The notes beneath the pieces are model-generated. The model was given only the letters and a program-made list of their open reading frames with translations. It made no database searches and was not told the DNA's origin. Shown here piece after piece: positions 19,811 through 30,466 of a stretch of DNA of 64,000 bases (positions are counted from its first letter, which is position 1; every line of letters begins with the position of its first letter). Origin of the DNA: Nocardioides cremeus. GTDB taxonomy: Bacteria > Actinomycetota > Actinomycetes > Propionibacteriales > Nocardioidaceae. Where the stretch lies: contig NZ_JAULSC010000012.1 of the NCBI RefSeq assembly GCF_030518195.1, positions 1 to 64,000 of the forward strand, in the 5' to 3' direction. Position numbers and translations under genes: made by a program.

Positions 19811-20994
19811 CGGTACCTCAGCGCCTGCAGGTAGCCCTCGACGTTGCGCCGGGTCTCGGCGACCGAGTCGCCACCGAACTTCTCCAGCAGCGCGTCGGCG
19901 ACGACCAGCGCCACCATCGCCTCGGCGACGATGCCGGCGGCCGGCACGGCGCAGACGTCGGAGCGCTGGTGGTGGGCCACGGCCTCCTCGCCGGTGGCGA
20001 CGTCGATGGTGCGCAGGGCACGGGGCACGGTCGCGATGGGCTTCATCGCCGCCCGCACGCGCAGCGCCTCGCCGGTGGTCATCCCGCCCTCGGTGCCGCC
20101 CGCGCGTCCGCTGGTGCGCCGGATGCCGTCGGGGCCGGCCACGATCTCGTCGTGGGCCAGCGAGCCGGGGGTCGCGGCCAGCGCGAACCCGTCGCCGACC
20201 TCGACGCCCTTGATCGCCTGGATGCCCATCAGGGCGCCCGCGAGCCGCGAGTCGAGGCGACGGTCCCAGTGCACGTGCGAGCCCAGGCCCGGCGGCAGGC
20301 CGTGCACGACGACCTCGACGACGCCGCCGAGGGTGTCGCCGTCCTTGTGGGCGGCGTCGATGCGCTCGACCATCGCCTGCGAGGTGCCGGGGTCCAAGCA
20401 GCGCACCGGGTCGTCGTCGAGCGCGGTGACGGTGGCCGCCGAGGCGTCGGCGGGCCAGGAGCCGTCGGGGGCGCGGACGCCGCCGAGCTCGACGACGTGG
20501 GAGACCACGCCGGCGCCGCAGGCCTGCTCGAGGAAGTTGGTGGCCACGCGGCCCAGGGCCACGCGGGCCGCGGTCTCGCGGGCCGAGGCGCGCTCGAGCA
20601 CCGGGCGGGCCTCGTCGAAGTCGTACTTCTGCATGCCGGCCAGGTCGGCGTGGCCCGGACGGGGCCTGGTCAGGGCGGCGTTGCGGGCCAGCGCGTCGAG
20701 CTCGGCCTGGTCGACCGGGTCGGCCGACATCACCTTCTCCCACTTCGGCCACTCGGTGTTGCCGACCATGATCGCGACCGGTCCGCCCTGGGTGCGGCCG
20801 TGGCGGACGCCGCCGGTGAAGGTGACCTCGTCCTGCTCGAACTTCATCCGGGCTCCGCGGCCGTAGCCGAGGCGGCGCCGGGCCAGCGACTCGGCGACGT
20901 CGTCGGAGGTGACCTGGACATGGGCGGGGAGCCCTTCCAGGATCGCGACAAGAGAGGGGCCGTGGGACTCGCCCGCGGTGAGCCAACGCAGCAT
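19807..20994 (-). CDS. aroC: chorismate synthase
   Basis: It converts EPSP to chorismate using reduced FMN. The 395-residue protein begins [15 protein letters not shown], the family's N-terminal signature, and carries [28 protein letters not shown] and the later [19 protein letters not shown] use the ATG at 20994; the reading frame extends to 21042, but that part has no family match. The gene is 13 bases downstream of the prepilin peptidase gene. Confidence 0.97.
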   Translation of the reverse strand: MLRWLTAGESHGPSLVAILEGLPAHVQVTSDDVAESLARRRLGYGRGARMKFEQDEVTFTGGVRHGRTQGGPVAIMVGNTEWPKWEKVMSADPVDQAELDALARNAALTRPRPGHADLAGMQKYDFDEARPVLERASARETAARVALGRVATNFLEQACGAGVVSHVVELGGVRAPDGSWPADASAATVTALDDDPVRCLDPGTSQAMVERIDAAHKDGDTLGGVVEVVVHGLPPGLGSHVHWDRRLDSRLAGALMGIQAIKGVEVGDGFALAATPGSLAHDEIVAGPDGIRRTSGRAGGTEGGMTTGEALRVRAAMKPIATVPRALRTIDVATGEEAVAHHQRSDVCAVPAAGIVAEAMVALVVADALLEKFGGDSVAETRRNVEGYLQALRYR

Positions 20995-21007
20995 GTGGCC
21001 CAGTCTT

Positions 21008-21721
21008 TCACGGCAGCAGGAGGGGTCCTGCCAGGAGTCCAACCAGGGCGCCCACGATCATCGCCGGGCCGAACGGCTTGGCCTGGCGCAGCCGCGACCG
21101 GTCACGACGCACCACCGCCACGACGAGCGCCGGCAGGGCCAGCACCAGGAAGCCCGCGTAGGCGCCCACCAGCGTCTCCGCAACGCCGGCGCGGCCGAGC
21201 ACGAGACCGACCAGCGCGGCCAGGCGCACGTCGCCGAAGCCCATGCCGGCCGAGTGCGCGAACCACAGGACCCAGAAGAACGAGCGCAGCGCCAGCATCG
21301 CCACGCCCGCGCGCAGCACGTCGGTGTGCTCGCCGGTGACCGCCCACTCCCCCAGCGCCAGCAGCACCAGGGCGCCCGTGGCCGGCAGCACGACCCGCTT
21401 GGGCAGCAGCCGGGTGCGGGCGTCGACGTGGGCCAGGAGCGCGCAGACCGGGGTCGCCACGGTGACGTAGGCCAGCAGCCAGCCGGTGCCCAGCAGCGCC
21501 GCGACCAGGGCGACCACCGCGCCCGAGACGAGCGCGAGCCCTGCGCCGAGGGGCAGGCCGAGGGACCGCGTGGCCGCGACGTCGGCGTACGACGGCGGGT
21601 CGGGCTCGTCGGCCGGGTGGTCGCCCGGCGGCGGGTCGGGCAGCCGGCGCAGGACGGACGGGCCCAGGGCGCCGCCGGCGGCGGCGAGCGCGACGGCCGC
21701 CAGCGCGACGAGCAGCTCCAC
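21008..21721 (-). CDS. prepilin peptidase, A24 family
   Basis: A 237-residue membrane aspartyl protease that would cleave the leader of type IV-like prepilins such as Flp/Tad pilins. The two catalytic aspartates lie in [13 protein letters not shown] and in the GxGD motif [12 protein letters not shown]. There are about seven hydrophobic segments, and no N-terminal methylase domain with paired CxxC motifs, so it is the short form. The GTG start lies one base after the aroE stop. It is placed among shikimate genes without functional connection, an arrangement also seen in other actinobacteria. Confidence 0.88.
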   Translation of the reverse strand: MELLVALAAVALAAAGGALGPSVLRRLPDPPPGDHPADEPDPPSYADVAATRSLGLPLGAGLALVSGAVVALVAALLGTGWLLAYVTVATPVCALLAHVDARTRLLPKRVVLPATGALVLLALGEWAVTGEHTDVLRAGVAMLALRSFFWVLWFAHSAGMGFGDVRLAALVGLVLGRAGVAETLVGAYAGFLVLALPALVVAVVRRDRSRLRQAKPFGPAMIVGALVGLLAGPLLLP

Positions 21722-21722
21722 G

Positions 21723-22580
21723 TCAGCCCCGCGCCCGGGCGAGCAGCGCGCGCTCGCCGGCCTCGCGCATCACCGCGAGCGGGGCGGGCCGGTCGGTGGA
21801 GGGGTCGGTGGAGGCACCGGTGAAGAGCTCGACCTGCAGCGCGGCCTGGTGGACGAGCAGGTCGAGGCCACCCACGAGCACGGCTCCACGCTCCCCGGCG
21901 GCCTTCGCCAGCGGGGTGGGCCAGGGGTCGTAGAGCACCTCGAAGAACACGGGTGCGTGCAGCAGCGCGAGCAGGTCGGGCCCCTGGGCGTCCGCCGGGA
22001 CGGTGGAGACCACCACGTCGGCGTGCACCGGCTGCGTGGGCAGCGCCAGTGCCTCGACCCGGGGCGCCGAGGGGTGCGCCCGGACCGCGTCGACGGTCTG
22101 CGCCGCACGCTGCGGCGAGCGGGCCAGCACCCGCACCCGGGTGGCGCCCTCCTCGACGAGCGCCAGCGCGGTCGACGCGGCGGTGGCCCCGCCGCCCAGC
22201 ACGACCACGTCGTCGACGGCGCCGGCCCAGCGCTCGCGCACCGCCGCGGCCGCACCGGGCAGGTCGGTGTTGTCTGCCAGCCCGCCGGCGGCGACGTCGT
22301 CGCCGAGCACGAGGGTGTTGGCGGCCCCCACCAGGCGGGCCCGGTCGGTGACCTCGCCGGCGAGGTCGAGCAGCTCGCGCTTGAGCGGCATGGTCAGCGA
22401 CAGCCCGCGCCACGAGCCGTCGAGGCCGCGCAGGAAGTCGGCGAGGGTCCCGCCCGGCACCCGCACCGCCTCGTAGGCCCAGCCCGCCAGCCCCAGTGCG
22501 TCGTACGCCGCGCGGTGCAGCACCGGCGATAGCGAGTGGTCGACGGGGTCGCCGAGCACGGCGCAGCGCACAGGAGCCAC
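21723..22580 (-). CDS. aroE: shikimate dehydrogenase
   Basis: It reduces 3-dehydroshikimate to shikimate with NADPH. The 285-residue protein has the substrate loop DPVDHSLSPVLHRAAY, the Lys in TMPLKRELL, NTLV and DNTD, and a Rossmann motif VVLGGGATAASTALAL. The GTG start is eight bases after the mltG stop. The nucleotide-binding loop is shorter in charged residues than in E. coli AroE, so NADP specificity is assumed from the family. Confidence 0.94.
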   Translation of the reverse strand: MAPVRCAVLGDPVDHSLSPVLHRAAYDALGLAGWAYEAVRVPGGTLADFLRGLDGSWRGLSLTMPLKRELLDLAGEVTDRARLVGAANTLVLGDDVAAGGLADNTDLPGAAAAVRERWAGAVDDVVVLGGGATAASTALALVEEGATRVRVLARSPQRAAQTVDAVRAHPSAPRVEALALPTQPVHADVVVSTVPADAQGPDLLALLHAPVFFEVLYDPWPTPLAKAAGERGAVLVGGLDLLVHQAALQVELFTGASTDPSTDRPAPLAVMREAGERALLARARG

Positions 22581-22588
22581 CGTCGTGC

Positions 22589-23812
22589 TCAGCAGCGGTC
22601 CGACTGGGTGTCGCAGTACTCGTCCAGCTCACGGCGGAAGCCGAGGAACTCGTCGTAGGACTCGGTGAACTTCGTCTCGCCGGTCTCGAGGTTGACCGTC
22701 ACGTAGAACAGCCAGGGCCCGTCGGCCGGGGCGGCGGCGGCCTCGATGGCCGCGTCACCGGGGGCCTCGATCGGACCGGGCGGCAGCCCCTGCTGGGTGT
22801 AGGTGTTGTACGGCGAGTCGGCCACGGAGTCGATCTCGTCGAGCGTGAGCCGGGCGATGGGCGACTTGTCGAGGGCGTAGTTGACGGCCGCGTCGATCTG
22901 CAGCAGGCCGTTGGTGACCCCGTTCTCGGGGTTCTCCAGGCGGTTGTAGATCACCCGGGCGACCTTGGGCATGTCGTCGCCGCGGCCCTCGGCCTCGACC
23001 AGGCTGGCCACGGTCATCAGCTCGTGGGGCGTGTAGCCGAGCTTCTCGGCGGCGCCCTCGAGGTCGGCCTCCTCGGCGGCCCGTTCCCAGCGGTCGACCA
23101 TCGCGCTGAGCATGTCCTTGGGCTTGTCCTTCGGGCCGAAGGCGTAGGTGGAGGGGAACAGGTAGCCCTCGGGGTTGCCGTCGGCGTAGTCGGGCAGCCC
23201 GATCTTCTCGGGCTGCTCGAGCACGTTGCGGAAGCGTCCGGCGCCGAACTCGGTGCCCTTGGCCAGCACGTCGACCACCTGGTCGACGTTGAGGCCCTCG
23301 GGCACCGTGACCGAGCTGGTCAGCAGGTTGGCGGGGTCGACCAGCACGTCGATGGCGTCGGCGGAGGCCATCTCCTTCTGCAGCTCGTAGAAGCCGACCT
23401 GGATGCCGGCCGACTCGCTGTCGGCCTGGGCGGCGGAGATGCAGGAGTCGACGGAGGCGACGACGTCCTCGTCCTTGAGCCCGCGGCAGATCGCGGCGGC
23501 GGTGTCGCCGCTGCTGACCTCGAAGAGCACCCGGCCGCGGCCGGGGCCGTCGTAGTCGGGCGCGGAGGAGAAGCGGTCGGAGACGAAGTCGGTCACCTTG
23601 GTGCCGGCGAACCACAGGCCGCCGCCGATCAGCCCGAGCGCGACGAGCACCGCCAGGCAGCCGGGCAGCCGGTTGCGCTTGCGGCGCCGGGAGCCGCCGG
23701 CGACGTACTCCGGCTCGGCCGGGAGCACGGTGGCGGCGTCGACGGTCTCGCCGTCCGCGTGGGCGCCGTCGTCCCCATCGTCGTGGACCCCGTCGGGCTG
23801 CTGCTCGGTCAT
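22589..23812 (-). CDS. mltG: endolytic murein transglycosylase MltG
   Basis: It cleaves nascent peptidoglycan strands and so terminates glycan synthesis. The 407-residue protein has an acidic cytoplasmic N-terminus (1-40), a basic stretch RRRKRNR, one transmembrane helix at about 52-70, a LysM-like region and the catalytic domain. The catalytic glutamate is Glu273 in SLVEAEG, with the downstream IYNRLE and LQIDAAVNYAL motifs. The cysteines near 110-125 could form a disulfide. The ATG overlaps the ruvX stop. Confidence 0.93.
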   Translation of the reverse strand: MTEQQPDGVHDDGDDGAHADGETVDAATVLPAEPEYVAGGSRRRKRNRLPGCLAVLVALGLIGGGLWFAGTKVTDFVSDRFSSAPDYDGPGRGRVLFEVSSGDTAAAICRGLKDEDVVASVDSCISAAQADSESAGIQVGFYELQKEMASADAIDVLVDPANLLTSSVTVPEGLNVDQVVDVLAKGTEFGAGRFRNVLEQPEKIGLPDYADGNPEGYLFPSTYAFGPKDKPKDMLSAMVDRWERAAEEADLEGAAEKLGYTPHELMTVASLVEAEGRGDDMPKVARVIYNRLENPENGVTNGLLQIDAAVNYALDKSPIARLTLDEIDSVADSPYNTYTQQGLPPGPIEAPGDAAIEAAAAPADGPWLFYVTVNLETGETKFTESYDEFLGFRRELDEYCDTQSDRC

Positions 23813-24279
23813 GCCTGCTCCTCGACGATCTCGCCCGGAGCGGTGCCCGTGGCGCGTTCGGTGTCCAGTGCGTGCTGGAGGATCACCACGGCCGCAGCCT
23901 GGTCCACCACCGCACGCCGGTTGCTGCCCTTGCGTCCTCGGTCGCGCAGCATAGCCTCCGCCGACACGGTGGTGAGCCGCTCGTCGACCAGCCGCACCGG
24001 CACCGGGGCGACCCGGCGCGCCAGCGAGGCCGCGAACTCACGGACCTTCACCGCCGCCGGACCCTCGCCGCCCTTCAGCGAGCGGGGCAGCCCGACGACC
24101 ACCTCGATCACCTCGGAGTCCTCCGAGACCTCCTTGAGGATGGCACCCAGCCGACGCAGGTCGCCGCCACCGCGGCGCACCGTCTCGACCGGCGTGGCCA
24201 GGAAGCCCGAGGGGTCGCTGCGGGCCACCCCGATCCGGGCGTCGCCCGGGTCGATGCCCAGGCGGGTGCCGTGGCGCAC
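23809..24279 (-). CDS. ruvX: putative pre-16S rRNA nuclease / Holliday junction resolvase-like protein (YqgF/RuvX)
   Basis: An RNase H-fold protein of 156 residues with the YqgF signatures: GIDPGDARIGVA near the start, VVGLPRSLKGGEG, LVDERLTT and the closing VVDQAAAVVILQHAL, which supplies the last catalytic aspartate. The family matures the 5' end of 16S rRNA in E. coli; a recombination role has also been proposed. The GTG start lies five bases after the alaS stop, in the standard order alaS-ruvX-mltG. Confidence 0.93.
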   Translation of the reverse strand: MRHGTRLGIDPGDARIGVARSDPSGFLATPVETVRRGGGDLRRLGAILKEVSEDSEVIEVVVGLPRSLKGGEGPAAVKVREFAASLARRVAPVPVRLVDERLTTVSAEAMLRDRGRKGSNRRAVVDQAAAVVILQHALDTERATGTAPGEIVEEQA

Positions 24280-24284
24280 CCGGC

Positions 24285-26960
24285 TCAGGCCCCGGCCGCG
24301 CGGGCGACCTCGGCCTCGACCGCGGTGAGCGCCTCGTCGAGACGGGTGGTGTCGGCGCCACCGCCCTGGGCCACGTCGGCCTTGCCGCCGCCCTTGCCGC
24401 CGACGAACGGACCGACCGCGCGCACCAGGTCGTTGGCGCTGAGCCCGCGGGCGCGGGCCGCGTCGTTGGTCGCCGCGACCACCGACACCTTGCCGTCGAG
24501 GACGCCGAGCACGACCACCACGCCGGGGCGGTCCTGCGGCAGCCGGCCGCGCACGTCGGTGGCCAGGGTGCGTACGTCGCCGCCGCCCGCGCCGTCGACG
24601 CGGTGCGCCACCACGGCGACCCCGTGCACGTCGCGGGCGCCGGCGGCCAAGGTCGCGCCGCCGGAGAGCAGCTGGGCCAGGCGCGCCTTCTCGACCTCCT
24701 TCTCCGCAGAGCGCAGCCGCTCGACGAGGTCGGAGACCCGCGGCACGAGGTCGTCGGGCTGCGTCTTGAGCAGGCCGGTGAGCTGGGCGACCACGTCGCG
24801 CTCGCGGGCCAGGTAGGCGAAGCCCTCAACGCCGGTGAAGGCCTCGATGCGCCGGTTGCCCGAGCCCACCGACGACTCGCCGGTCACCACCACGGTGCCG
24901 ATCTGGGAGGAGTGCTCGACGTGCGTGCCGCCGCACAGCTCGCGCGACCACGGGCCGCCGATCTCGACGACGCGCACCTGGGTGTCGTCGTAGGTCTCGC
25001 CGAAGAGCGCGATCGCGCCCCACTCCTTGGCCTGCTCGAGCGTCATGTACTGCCACCCGACAGGCAGGTCGGCGCGCAGCGCCTGGTTGGAGACCTGCTC
25101 GATGTCGCGCACCTGCTCGGGGCTCAGCGAGCTGGTCCAGCCGAAGTCGAGGCGCAGGTAGCCGGGGCGGTTGTAAGAGCCCGACTGCAGGGCCGAGGGC
25201 CCGAGCACCTCGCGCAGCGCGGCGTGCACCACGTGGGTGCCCGAGTGGGCCTGGCGCGCGCCGGTGCGCCACTCGGGGTCGACCTCCGCGGCCAGCGGCG
25301 CGCCCTGCACGAGCTCGCCCTCGAGCACGCGCACCTGGTGCACCACGAGCCCGCGCACCGGGCGCTGCACGTCGAGCACCTCGAGCCGGGCGCCGTCGCT
25401 GACCAGGACGCCCGCGTCGGCGGCCTGGCCGCCGGACTCGGCGTAGAACGGGGTGCGGTCGAGCACGACCTCGCCGACCTCGCCGGCACCCAGCGCCGGC
25501 ACCCCGGCACCGCCGGAGAGGACCGCGAGCACCCGCGACTCGGTCTGCAGCGTCTCGTAGGCCAGCCAGTCGGTCGGCCCGTGGGCGTCGAGGATGCCGC
25601 GGTAGACGCCGGTGTCGGCGTGCTGGCCCTTCTTGGCCTTCGCGTCGGCCTTCGCGCGCTCGCGCTGCTCGGCCATCAGACCGCGGAAGCCCTGCTCGTC
25701 GACGCCCAGACCGGCCTCCGAGGCCATCTCGAGGGTCAGGTCGATCGGGAAGCCGTAGGTGTCGTGCAGGGTGAACGCCTGGGCGCCGGAGAGCCGGGAC
25801 TGCCCGGCGCTGCGGACCTCCTCGGCGGCGCGGTCGAAGAGCTGGGTGCCGGCGAGCAGCGTCTTGGCGAACGCGTCCTCCTCGGCGTAGGCGACCCGGC
25901 TGATCCGGTCGAAGCCGGTCTCCACCTCGGGGTAGGACAGCTTCATCCGGTCGCGGCTGACCGGCAGCAGCTCGCGCAGCGCCGGGCCGTCGTAGCCGAG
26001 CAGGCGCATGGAGCGGATGGCGCGGCGCAGCAGCCGGCGCAGCACGTAGCCGCGGGCCTCGTTGCCGGGGGTGACGCCGTCGCTGATCAGCATCAGCGCG
26101 CTGCGCACGTGGTCGGCCACCACGCGGAAGCGCACGTCGTCGGCCGGGTCGGCGCCGTACTTCCTGCCGCTCAGCTCGGCGGCGCGCTCGATGACCGGGA
26201 AGACCTCGTCGATCTCGTAGAGGTTCTCCTTGCCCTGCAGCAGGTAGGCCACCCGCTCCAGGCCCATGCCGGTGTCGATGTTCTTGGCCGGCAGCGGCCC
26301 CTCGACGTCGAAGTCGGCCTTCGAGCGGACCTGGCTCAGCGACTCCTGCATGAAGACGAGGTTCCAGATCTCCAGGAACCGGTCCTCGTCGGCGTTCGGG
26401 CCGCCGTCGGGACCGTACTCCGGCCCGCGGTCGACGTAGATCTCCGAGCACGGCCCGCCGGGGCCCGGCACGCCCATGTTCCAGTAGTTGTCCTCGAGCC
26501 CACGCTCCTGGATGCGCTCGAAGGGCAGGCCCGCGACCTCGTGCCACAGCTGCTTGGCCTCGTCGTCGCTGGGCAGCACGGTGACCCAGATCTTCTCGGG
26601 GTCGAAGCCGAAGCCGCCGTCGTCGACGGAGCCGGTGACCAGGCTCCAGGCGAAGCGGATCGCCCCCTCCTTGAAGTAGTCGCCGAAGGAGAAGTTGCCG
26701 CACATCTGGAAGAAGGTGCCGTGGCGCGTGGTCTTGCCGACCTCCTCGATGTCGAGGGTGCGCACGCACTTCTGCACGCTCGTGGCCCGGTCCCACTTGG
26801 GGCTCTCCTGGCCCAGGAAGTAGGGCTTGAAGGGCACCATGCCGGCGTTGACGAACAGCAGGTTGGGGTCGTCGAGCAGCAGCGAGGCCGACGGCACGAC
26901 CGTGTGCCCGTGACGCTCGAAGTGCGCCACGAACCTGCGCCGGATCTCCGCGGTCTCCAT
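24285..26960 (-). CDS. alaS: alanyl-tRNA synthetase
   Basis: A full-length class II AlaRS of 891 residues. It has the catalytic core from [14 protein letters not shown], motif 2 region [14 protein letters not shown], the editing domain with zinc/editing motifs [12 protein letters not shown] and [13 protein letters not shown], and the C-Ala domain with [15 protein letters not shown]. The ATG at 26960 overlaps the upstream gene's stop as ATGA and is preceded by GGAAGG. A frame reading farther upstream is not part of the gene. Confidence 0.97.
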   Translation of the reverse strand: METAEIRRRFVAHFERHGHTVVPSASLLLDDPNLLFVNAGMVPFKPYFLGQESPKWDRATSVQKCVRTLDIEEVGKTTRHGTFFQMCGNFSFGDYFKEGAIRFAWSLVTGSVDDGGFGFDPEKIWVTVLPSDDEAKQLWHEVAGLPFERIQERGLEDNYWNMGVPGPGGPCSEIYVDRGPEYGPDGGPNADEDRFLEIWNLVFMQESLSQVRSKADFDVEGPLPAKNIDTGMGLERVAYLLQGKENLYEIDEVFPVIERAAELSGRKYGADPADDVRFRVVADHVRSALMLISDGVTPGNEARGYVLRRLLRRAIRSMRLLGYDGPALRELLPVSRDRMKLSYPEVETGFDRISRVAYAEEDAFAKTLLAGTQLFDRAAEEVRSAGQSRLSGAQAFTLHDTYGFPIDLTLEMASEAGLGVDEQGFRGLMAEQRERAKADAKAKKGQHADTGVYRGILDAHGPTDWLAYETLQTESRVLAVLSGGAGVPALGAGEVGEVVLDRTPFYAESGGQAADAGVLVSDGARLEVLDVQRPVRGLVVHQVRVLEGELVQGAPLAAEVDPEWRTGARQAHSGTHVVHAALREVLGPSALQSGSYNRPGYLRLDFGWTSSLSPEQVRDIEQVSNQALRADLPVGWQYMTLEQAKEWGAIALFGETYDDTQVRVVEIGGPWSRELCGGTHVEHSSQIGTVVVTGESSVGSGNRRIEAFTGVEGFAYLARERDVVAQLTGLLKTQPDDLVPRVSDLVERLRSAEKEVEKARLAQLLSGGATLAAGARDVHGVAVVAHRVDGAGGGDVRTLATDVRGRLPQDRPGVVVVLGVLDGKVSVVAATNDAARARGLSANDLVRAVGPFVGGKGGGKADVAQGGGADTTRLDEALTAVEAEVARAAGA

Positions 26961-27244
26961 CAGCTGCTGCCTTCCTGTCCTGCTGTCGGTGGGGGTGTGT
27001 CGGGGTGGTCGGGGGCGGCCTGGATCTGCCGGGGACCGGCGGCGGCGAGCCGCTCGCGCAGCTCGTCCTGCACCTCGGCCCGGCCCTGGGCGACCTCGTC
27101 GCGGAAGAGCCGGGCGCCGAGCGCCAGGGCGCCGGCGCGGTCGCGCAGGCCGTCGGCGGTCAGCGCCTCGGCGGCACGACGACCACGCACCATCGCGTAG
27201 ACCCCGGCGCCGGCTCCGGCCACGAACCAGAGCCCGCGGCTCAT
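26960..27244 (-). CDS. small DUF6167-like membrane-associated protein
   Basis: A 94-residue protein with an N-terminal hydrophobic segment ([14 protein letters not shown]), a basic stop, and a charged helix with [20 protein letters not shown], ending in a Pro-rich tail. It matches the small protein found directly upstream of alaS in many actinobacteria (DUF6167-type); the family name is from memory of that context. The function is unknown. It overlaps neighbours by four bases on both sides. Confidence 0.72.
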   Translation of the reverse strand: MSRGLWFVAGAGAGVYAMVRGRRAAEALTADGLRDRAGALALGARLFRDEVAQGRAEVQDELRERLAAAGPRQIQAAPDHPDTPPPTAGQEGSS

Positions 27245-27777
27245 GCGGCCGGCTCCGCCTGGTCGGCGCGGCCCCGGGCCTGCCACTCGCGACGCGCGGC
27301 GCGCAGGTCGGCACGGCGCTGCTTGCGCGCCCGCTTGACCTCGCGGCGCATCTCGAAGCGGATGCGGTGGCGGGTCTCCGGCGCGAGCGCCCGGCGCAGC
27401 CCGTGGGCCAACGACGCAGCCTGCACCGCGCTCTCGCGCAGCACCAGGTCGGCGAAGAGCGGGGCCGGGACGGTCGGCGCGTCCTGCGCGTCGCGGGCCT
27501 CCGGCGGCGCCTCGGGCTCCTCGCCCACGTGCGTGATGACGTACTCGTGCCCGTCGAGCGACTCGCGCCGCTGCTGGCGGGCCAGCCGGTGCTCGACGTC
27601 CTCGACCCTCGCCACGAGCTGCTCGGCGGTACGCCGTACGGCGTCGAGCTCGGCCGCGGCCCTGCGTCGGGCGCGCCCCACAGCCACCAGCGCGGTGGCG
27701 GCGAGCAGCCCGAGCAGGAGCACGGCGACGGTGGTGGCGACGAGTGCCCACGCGGGCACGCTCCACTGCTCGGTCAT
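27241..27777 (-). CDS. hypothetical membrane protein with coiled coil
   Basis: The 178-residue protein has one transmembrane helix at about residues 9-33, a coiled-coil segment ([24 protein letters not shown]), a Pro/Asp-rich linker and a very basic, helical C-terminus. It occupies the slot where many actinobacteria have a DUF948 protein upstream of alaS, but I see no firm sequence match. A TAGGGT hexamer eight bases before the ATG could be its promoter. In several actinobacteria rpsD lies between this position and rarA; it is not here. Confidence 0.6.
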   Translation of the reverse strand: MTEQWSVPAWALVATTVAVLLLGLLAATALVAVGRARRRAAAELDAVRRTAEQLVARVEDVEHRLARQQRRESLDGHEYVITHVGEEPEAPPEARDAQDAPTVPAPLFADLVLRESAVQAASLAHGLRRALAPETRHRIRFEMRREVKRARKQRRADLRAARREWQARGRADQAEPAA

Positions 27778-27788
27778 GGTGCCCGACC

Positions 27789-29144
27789 CTACCGTCCGCG
27801 GATGATGCGACGAACTCGCTCCCACCGCTCCTTGATCGCCGCCTCGGCACCGATCTCCTTGGGCCGGTAGTACGTCGCGTCGGCGACCACGTCGGGGGCG
27901 TACTGCTGCTCGGCCACCCCGTAGGGCTCGTCGTGGCTGTAGGTGTAGCTGCGGCCGTGGCCGAGGTCCTTGGCGCCCGCGTAGTGGGCGTCGCGCAGGT
28001 GCGCCGGCACCGGTCCGACCTTGCCCGCGCGCACGTCGCCCGAGGCCTCGGCCAGGGCGGTGGTGACGGCGTTGGACTTGGGCGCGACGGCCAGCGCGAT
28101 GGTGGCGTGGGCCAGGTTGAACTTCGCCTCGGGCATCCCGATCAGCTGCACCGCCTGGGCGGCGGCCACCGCGGTGGTCAGGGCCGTCGGGTCGGCGAGG
28201 CCGATGTCCTCGCTGGCCAGGACCACCAGCCGGCGGGCGATGAAGCGCGGGTCCTCGCCGGCCTCCATCATCCGGGTCAGGTAGTGCATGGCGGCGTCGG
28301 CGTCGGAGCCGCGCACCGACTTGATGAAGGCGCTGGTCACGTCGTAGTGCTGGTCGCCCTGCCGGTCGTAGCGCACCGCGGCCTGGTCGACCGCCGTCTC
28401 CGCCGTGGCCAGGTCGACCTCGGTGGCGCCGCGGGCACGGGCCGCGCCGGCCGCCGCCTCGAGGTAGGTCAGGCTGCGCCGCGCGTCGCCGCCGGCCAGG
28501 CGCACCAGGTGCTCGGCGGCGTCCTCGGCCAGGGTGTACTCCCCCGCGAGTCCGCGCTCGTCGACCAGCGCCTGGTCGATGACCGCGCGCACGTCGGCGT
28601 CGCTGAGCGACTCCAGGCGCAGCAGCAGGCTGCGCGACAGCAGCGGGGAGATGACCGAGAAGAACGGGTTCTCGGTGGTGGCGGCCACCAGGGTGACCCA
28701 GCGGTTCTCGACGCCGGGCAGCAGCGCGTCCTGCTGGGCCTTGCTGAAGCGGTGCACCTCGTCGACGAAGAGCACCGTCTCGTTGCCGGTGGCGACCAGC
28801 TCGGCGCGGGCGCTGTCGATGGCTGCCCGGACCTCCTTGACCCCGGCCGAGACCGCCGAGACCTCGACGAAGCGACGGTCGGTCTGCTGGCTCAGGATCG
28901 AGGCGATGGTGGTCTTGCCGGTGCCGGGCGGGCCCCACAGCAGCAGCGAGAGCGAGCGCTGGTCCTCGATCAGCTGGTGCAACGGCGAGCCCGGCTCGCG
29001 CAGCTGTGACTGGCCCACCAGCTCCTCGAGCGTGCGCGGGCGCATCCGCACCGCCAGCGGCGCCGAGGCGTGCGAGCTGGCTGACAGGGAGCCGCCGCCT
29101 GTGCGGCCGGAGCCGGCCGTCGGGGCGTCGAACAGTGCGTCCAC
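27789..29144 (-). CDS. rarA: replication-associated recombination protein RarA (MgsA) AAA+ ATPase
   Basis: A clamp-loader-like AAA+ ATPase acting at stalled replication forks. The 451-residue protein has [14 protein letters not shown], Walker [12 protein letters not shown] near residue 70, Walker [11 protein letters not shown], sensor 1 AATTENPFF, the arginine-containing GGDARRSL, and the C-terminal tetramerisation region ending [10 protein letters not shown]. The GTG start at 29144 lies six bases after a TAGGCT hexamer, so the mRNA is probably leaderless and independent of the opp operon upstream. Confidence 0.94.
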   Translation of the reverse strand: MDALFDAPTAGSGRTGGGSLSASSHASAPLAVRMRPRTLEELVGQSQLREPGSPLHQLIEDQRSLSLLLWGPPGTGKTTIASILSQQTDRRFVEVSAVSAGVKEVRAAIDSARAELVATGNETVLFVDEVHRFSKAQQDALLPGVENRWVTLVAATTENPFFSVISPLLSRSLLLRLESLSDADVRAVIDQALVDERGLAGEYTLAEDAAEHLVRLAGGDARRSLTYLEAAAGAARARGATEVDLATAETAVDQAAVRYDRQGDQHYDVTSAFIKSVRGSDADAAMHYLTRMMEAGEDPRFIARRLVVLASEDIGLADPTALTTAVAAAQAVQLIGMPEAKFNLAHATIALAVAPKSNAVTTALAEASGDVRAGKVGPVPAHLRDAHYAGAKDLGHGRSYTYSHDEPYGVAEQQYAPDVVADATYYRPKEIGAEAAIKERWERVRRIIRGR

Positions 29145-29150
29145 CCCGAC

Positions 29151-29156
29151 AGCCTA
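29151..29156 (-). promoter_or_regulatory. -10 element TAGGCT of rarA
   Basis: TAGGCT with a 6-base spacer to the GTG at 29144, in the 23-base gap behind oppF. Leaderless transcription is inferred; no -35 is seen. Confidence 0.5.
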
Positions 29157-29167
29157 GGAGCCGGTGC

Positions 29168-30466
29168 TCAGGCCGAGACCATCTGCCTCGACTTCACGTC
29201 GAACCAGCGCTTCTCGTAGCCGGGGCCCGTGGGGATGTCCTCGGGGGTGACCGAGGGGTCCGGGCTGCCCTGGCCGTCGACGCCCAGCAGGCCGGCGGTG
29301 ACCGGCGTGCGCGGCGCGTCGCCCAGCTCGCCGGCGAAGTGGCAGGCCACCTTGTGGCGCGGGCCGATCTGCAGCAGCGGCGGCTCGACCTTGGCGCAGA
29401 TGTCCTGGGCCAGGTGGCAGCGGGTGCGGAAGCGGCAGCCCGACGGCGGGTTGATCGGGCTCGGCACGTCGCCCTCGAGTCGGATCCGCTCGCGGCGGCC
29501 CCCGATGGCCGCCTGCTTCACGTCGGGCACGGCCGAGAGCAGCGCCTGGGTGTAGGGGTGGTGGGCCGAGCCGTAGATCGTCTCGCGGTCGGCGATCTCG
29601 ACGATCTTGCCCAGGTACATCACCGCGACCTCGGGGCAGAAGTGCCGCACGATCGCCAGGTCGTGGGCGATGAAGAGGAACGCGATGCCCATCTCGGCCT
29701 GCAGCTCCTGGAGCAGGTTGATGACCTGTGCCTGGATCGAGACGTCGAGCGCGGAGACCGGCTCGTCGGCCACCAGCAGCTTGGGGTTCAGGGTGAGCGC
29801 GCGGGCGATGCCGATGCGCTGGCGCTGGCCGCCGGAGAACTCGTTGGGGTAGCGGTTGTAGTGCTCGGGGTTGAGGCCGACGACCTCGAGGAGCTCCTTG
29901 ACCCGGTCCTTGATCTTGTCCTTGGGCACCACCTTGTGCACCGACAGCGGTGCCCCGACGATCGAGCCGACGGTGTGGCGCGGGTTCAGCGAGGTGTAGG
30001 GGTCCTGGAAGATCATCTGCACGTCGCGGCGCAGCGGCTTCATGGCCCGGTTCGAGACCTTCGCCAGGTCGACGCGGTCCTCGCCGAAGTGCATCGAGCC
30101 GCCGGTCGGCTCGTAGAGGCGGGTGATCAGGCGACCGGTGGTCGACTTGCCGCAGCCCGACTCCCCCACGAGGCCCAGCGACCCGCCCCTGGGCACCTCG
30201 AAGCTGATGCCGTCGACGGCCTGCACGTGGCCGATGGTGCGGCGCACGACGCCCGAGGACTTCACCGGGAAGTACATCTTCAGGTTGTCGACCGACAGCA
30301 CGGCCGGCGCGTCGGGGTCGAGCCGGGTGGCGCCGTGGCCCTGGGCCGCGATCTCGGCGAAGCTCAGGTGTGAGACGTCGTCGGGCTTGGCCAGCTCGGG
30401 GGCGTGCCGGGTCTCCGGGTTCTCGGGGTTGCGCTCCGGGTCGGTGTCCAGGTTGATGTTCGACAT
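29168..30466 (-). CDS. oligopeptide/dipeptide ABC transporter ATP-binding protein (OppF/DppF type)
   Basis: The 432-residue protein has an N-terminal extension of about 55 residues and an ABC domain with Walker A GLVGESGCGKSTTGRL, signature FSGGQRQRIGIARAL and Walker B LLVADEPVSALD, plus the C-terminal oligopeptide-type domain with CRFRTRCHLAQDIC. The ATG at 30466 overlaps the upstream ATPase stop; GTG at 30469 is an alternative. A coupled pair of such ATPases powers uptake through the two permeases of this operon. Confidence 0.92.
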   Translation of the reverse strand: MSNINLDTDPERNPENPETRHAPELAKPDDVSHLSFAEIAAQGHGATRLDPDAPAVLSVDNLKMYFPVKSSGVVRRTIGHVQAVDGISFEVPRGGSLGLVGESGCGKSTTGRLITRLYEPTGGSMHFGEDRVDLAKVSNRAMKPLRRDVQMIFQDPYTSLNPRHTVGSIVGAPLSVHKVVPKDKIKDRVKELLEVVGLNPEHYNRYPNEFSGGQRQRIGIARALTLNPKLLVADEPVSALDVSIQAQVINLLQELQAEMGIAFLFIAHDLAIVRHFCPEVAVMYLGKIVEIADRETIYGSAHHPYTQALLSAVPDVKQAAIGGRRERIRLEGDVPSPINPPSGCRFRTRCHLAQDICAKVEPPLLQIGPRHKVACHFAGELGDAPRTPVTAGLLGVDGQGSPDPSVTPEDIPTGPGYEKRWFDVKSRQMVSA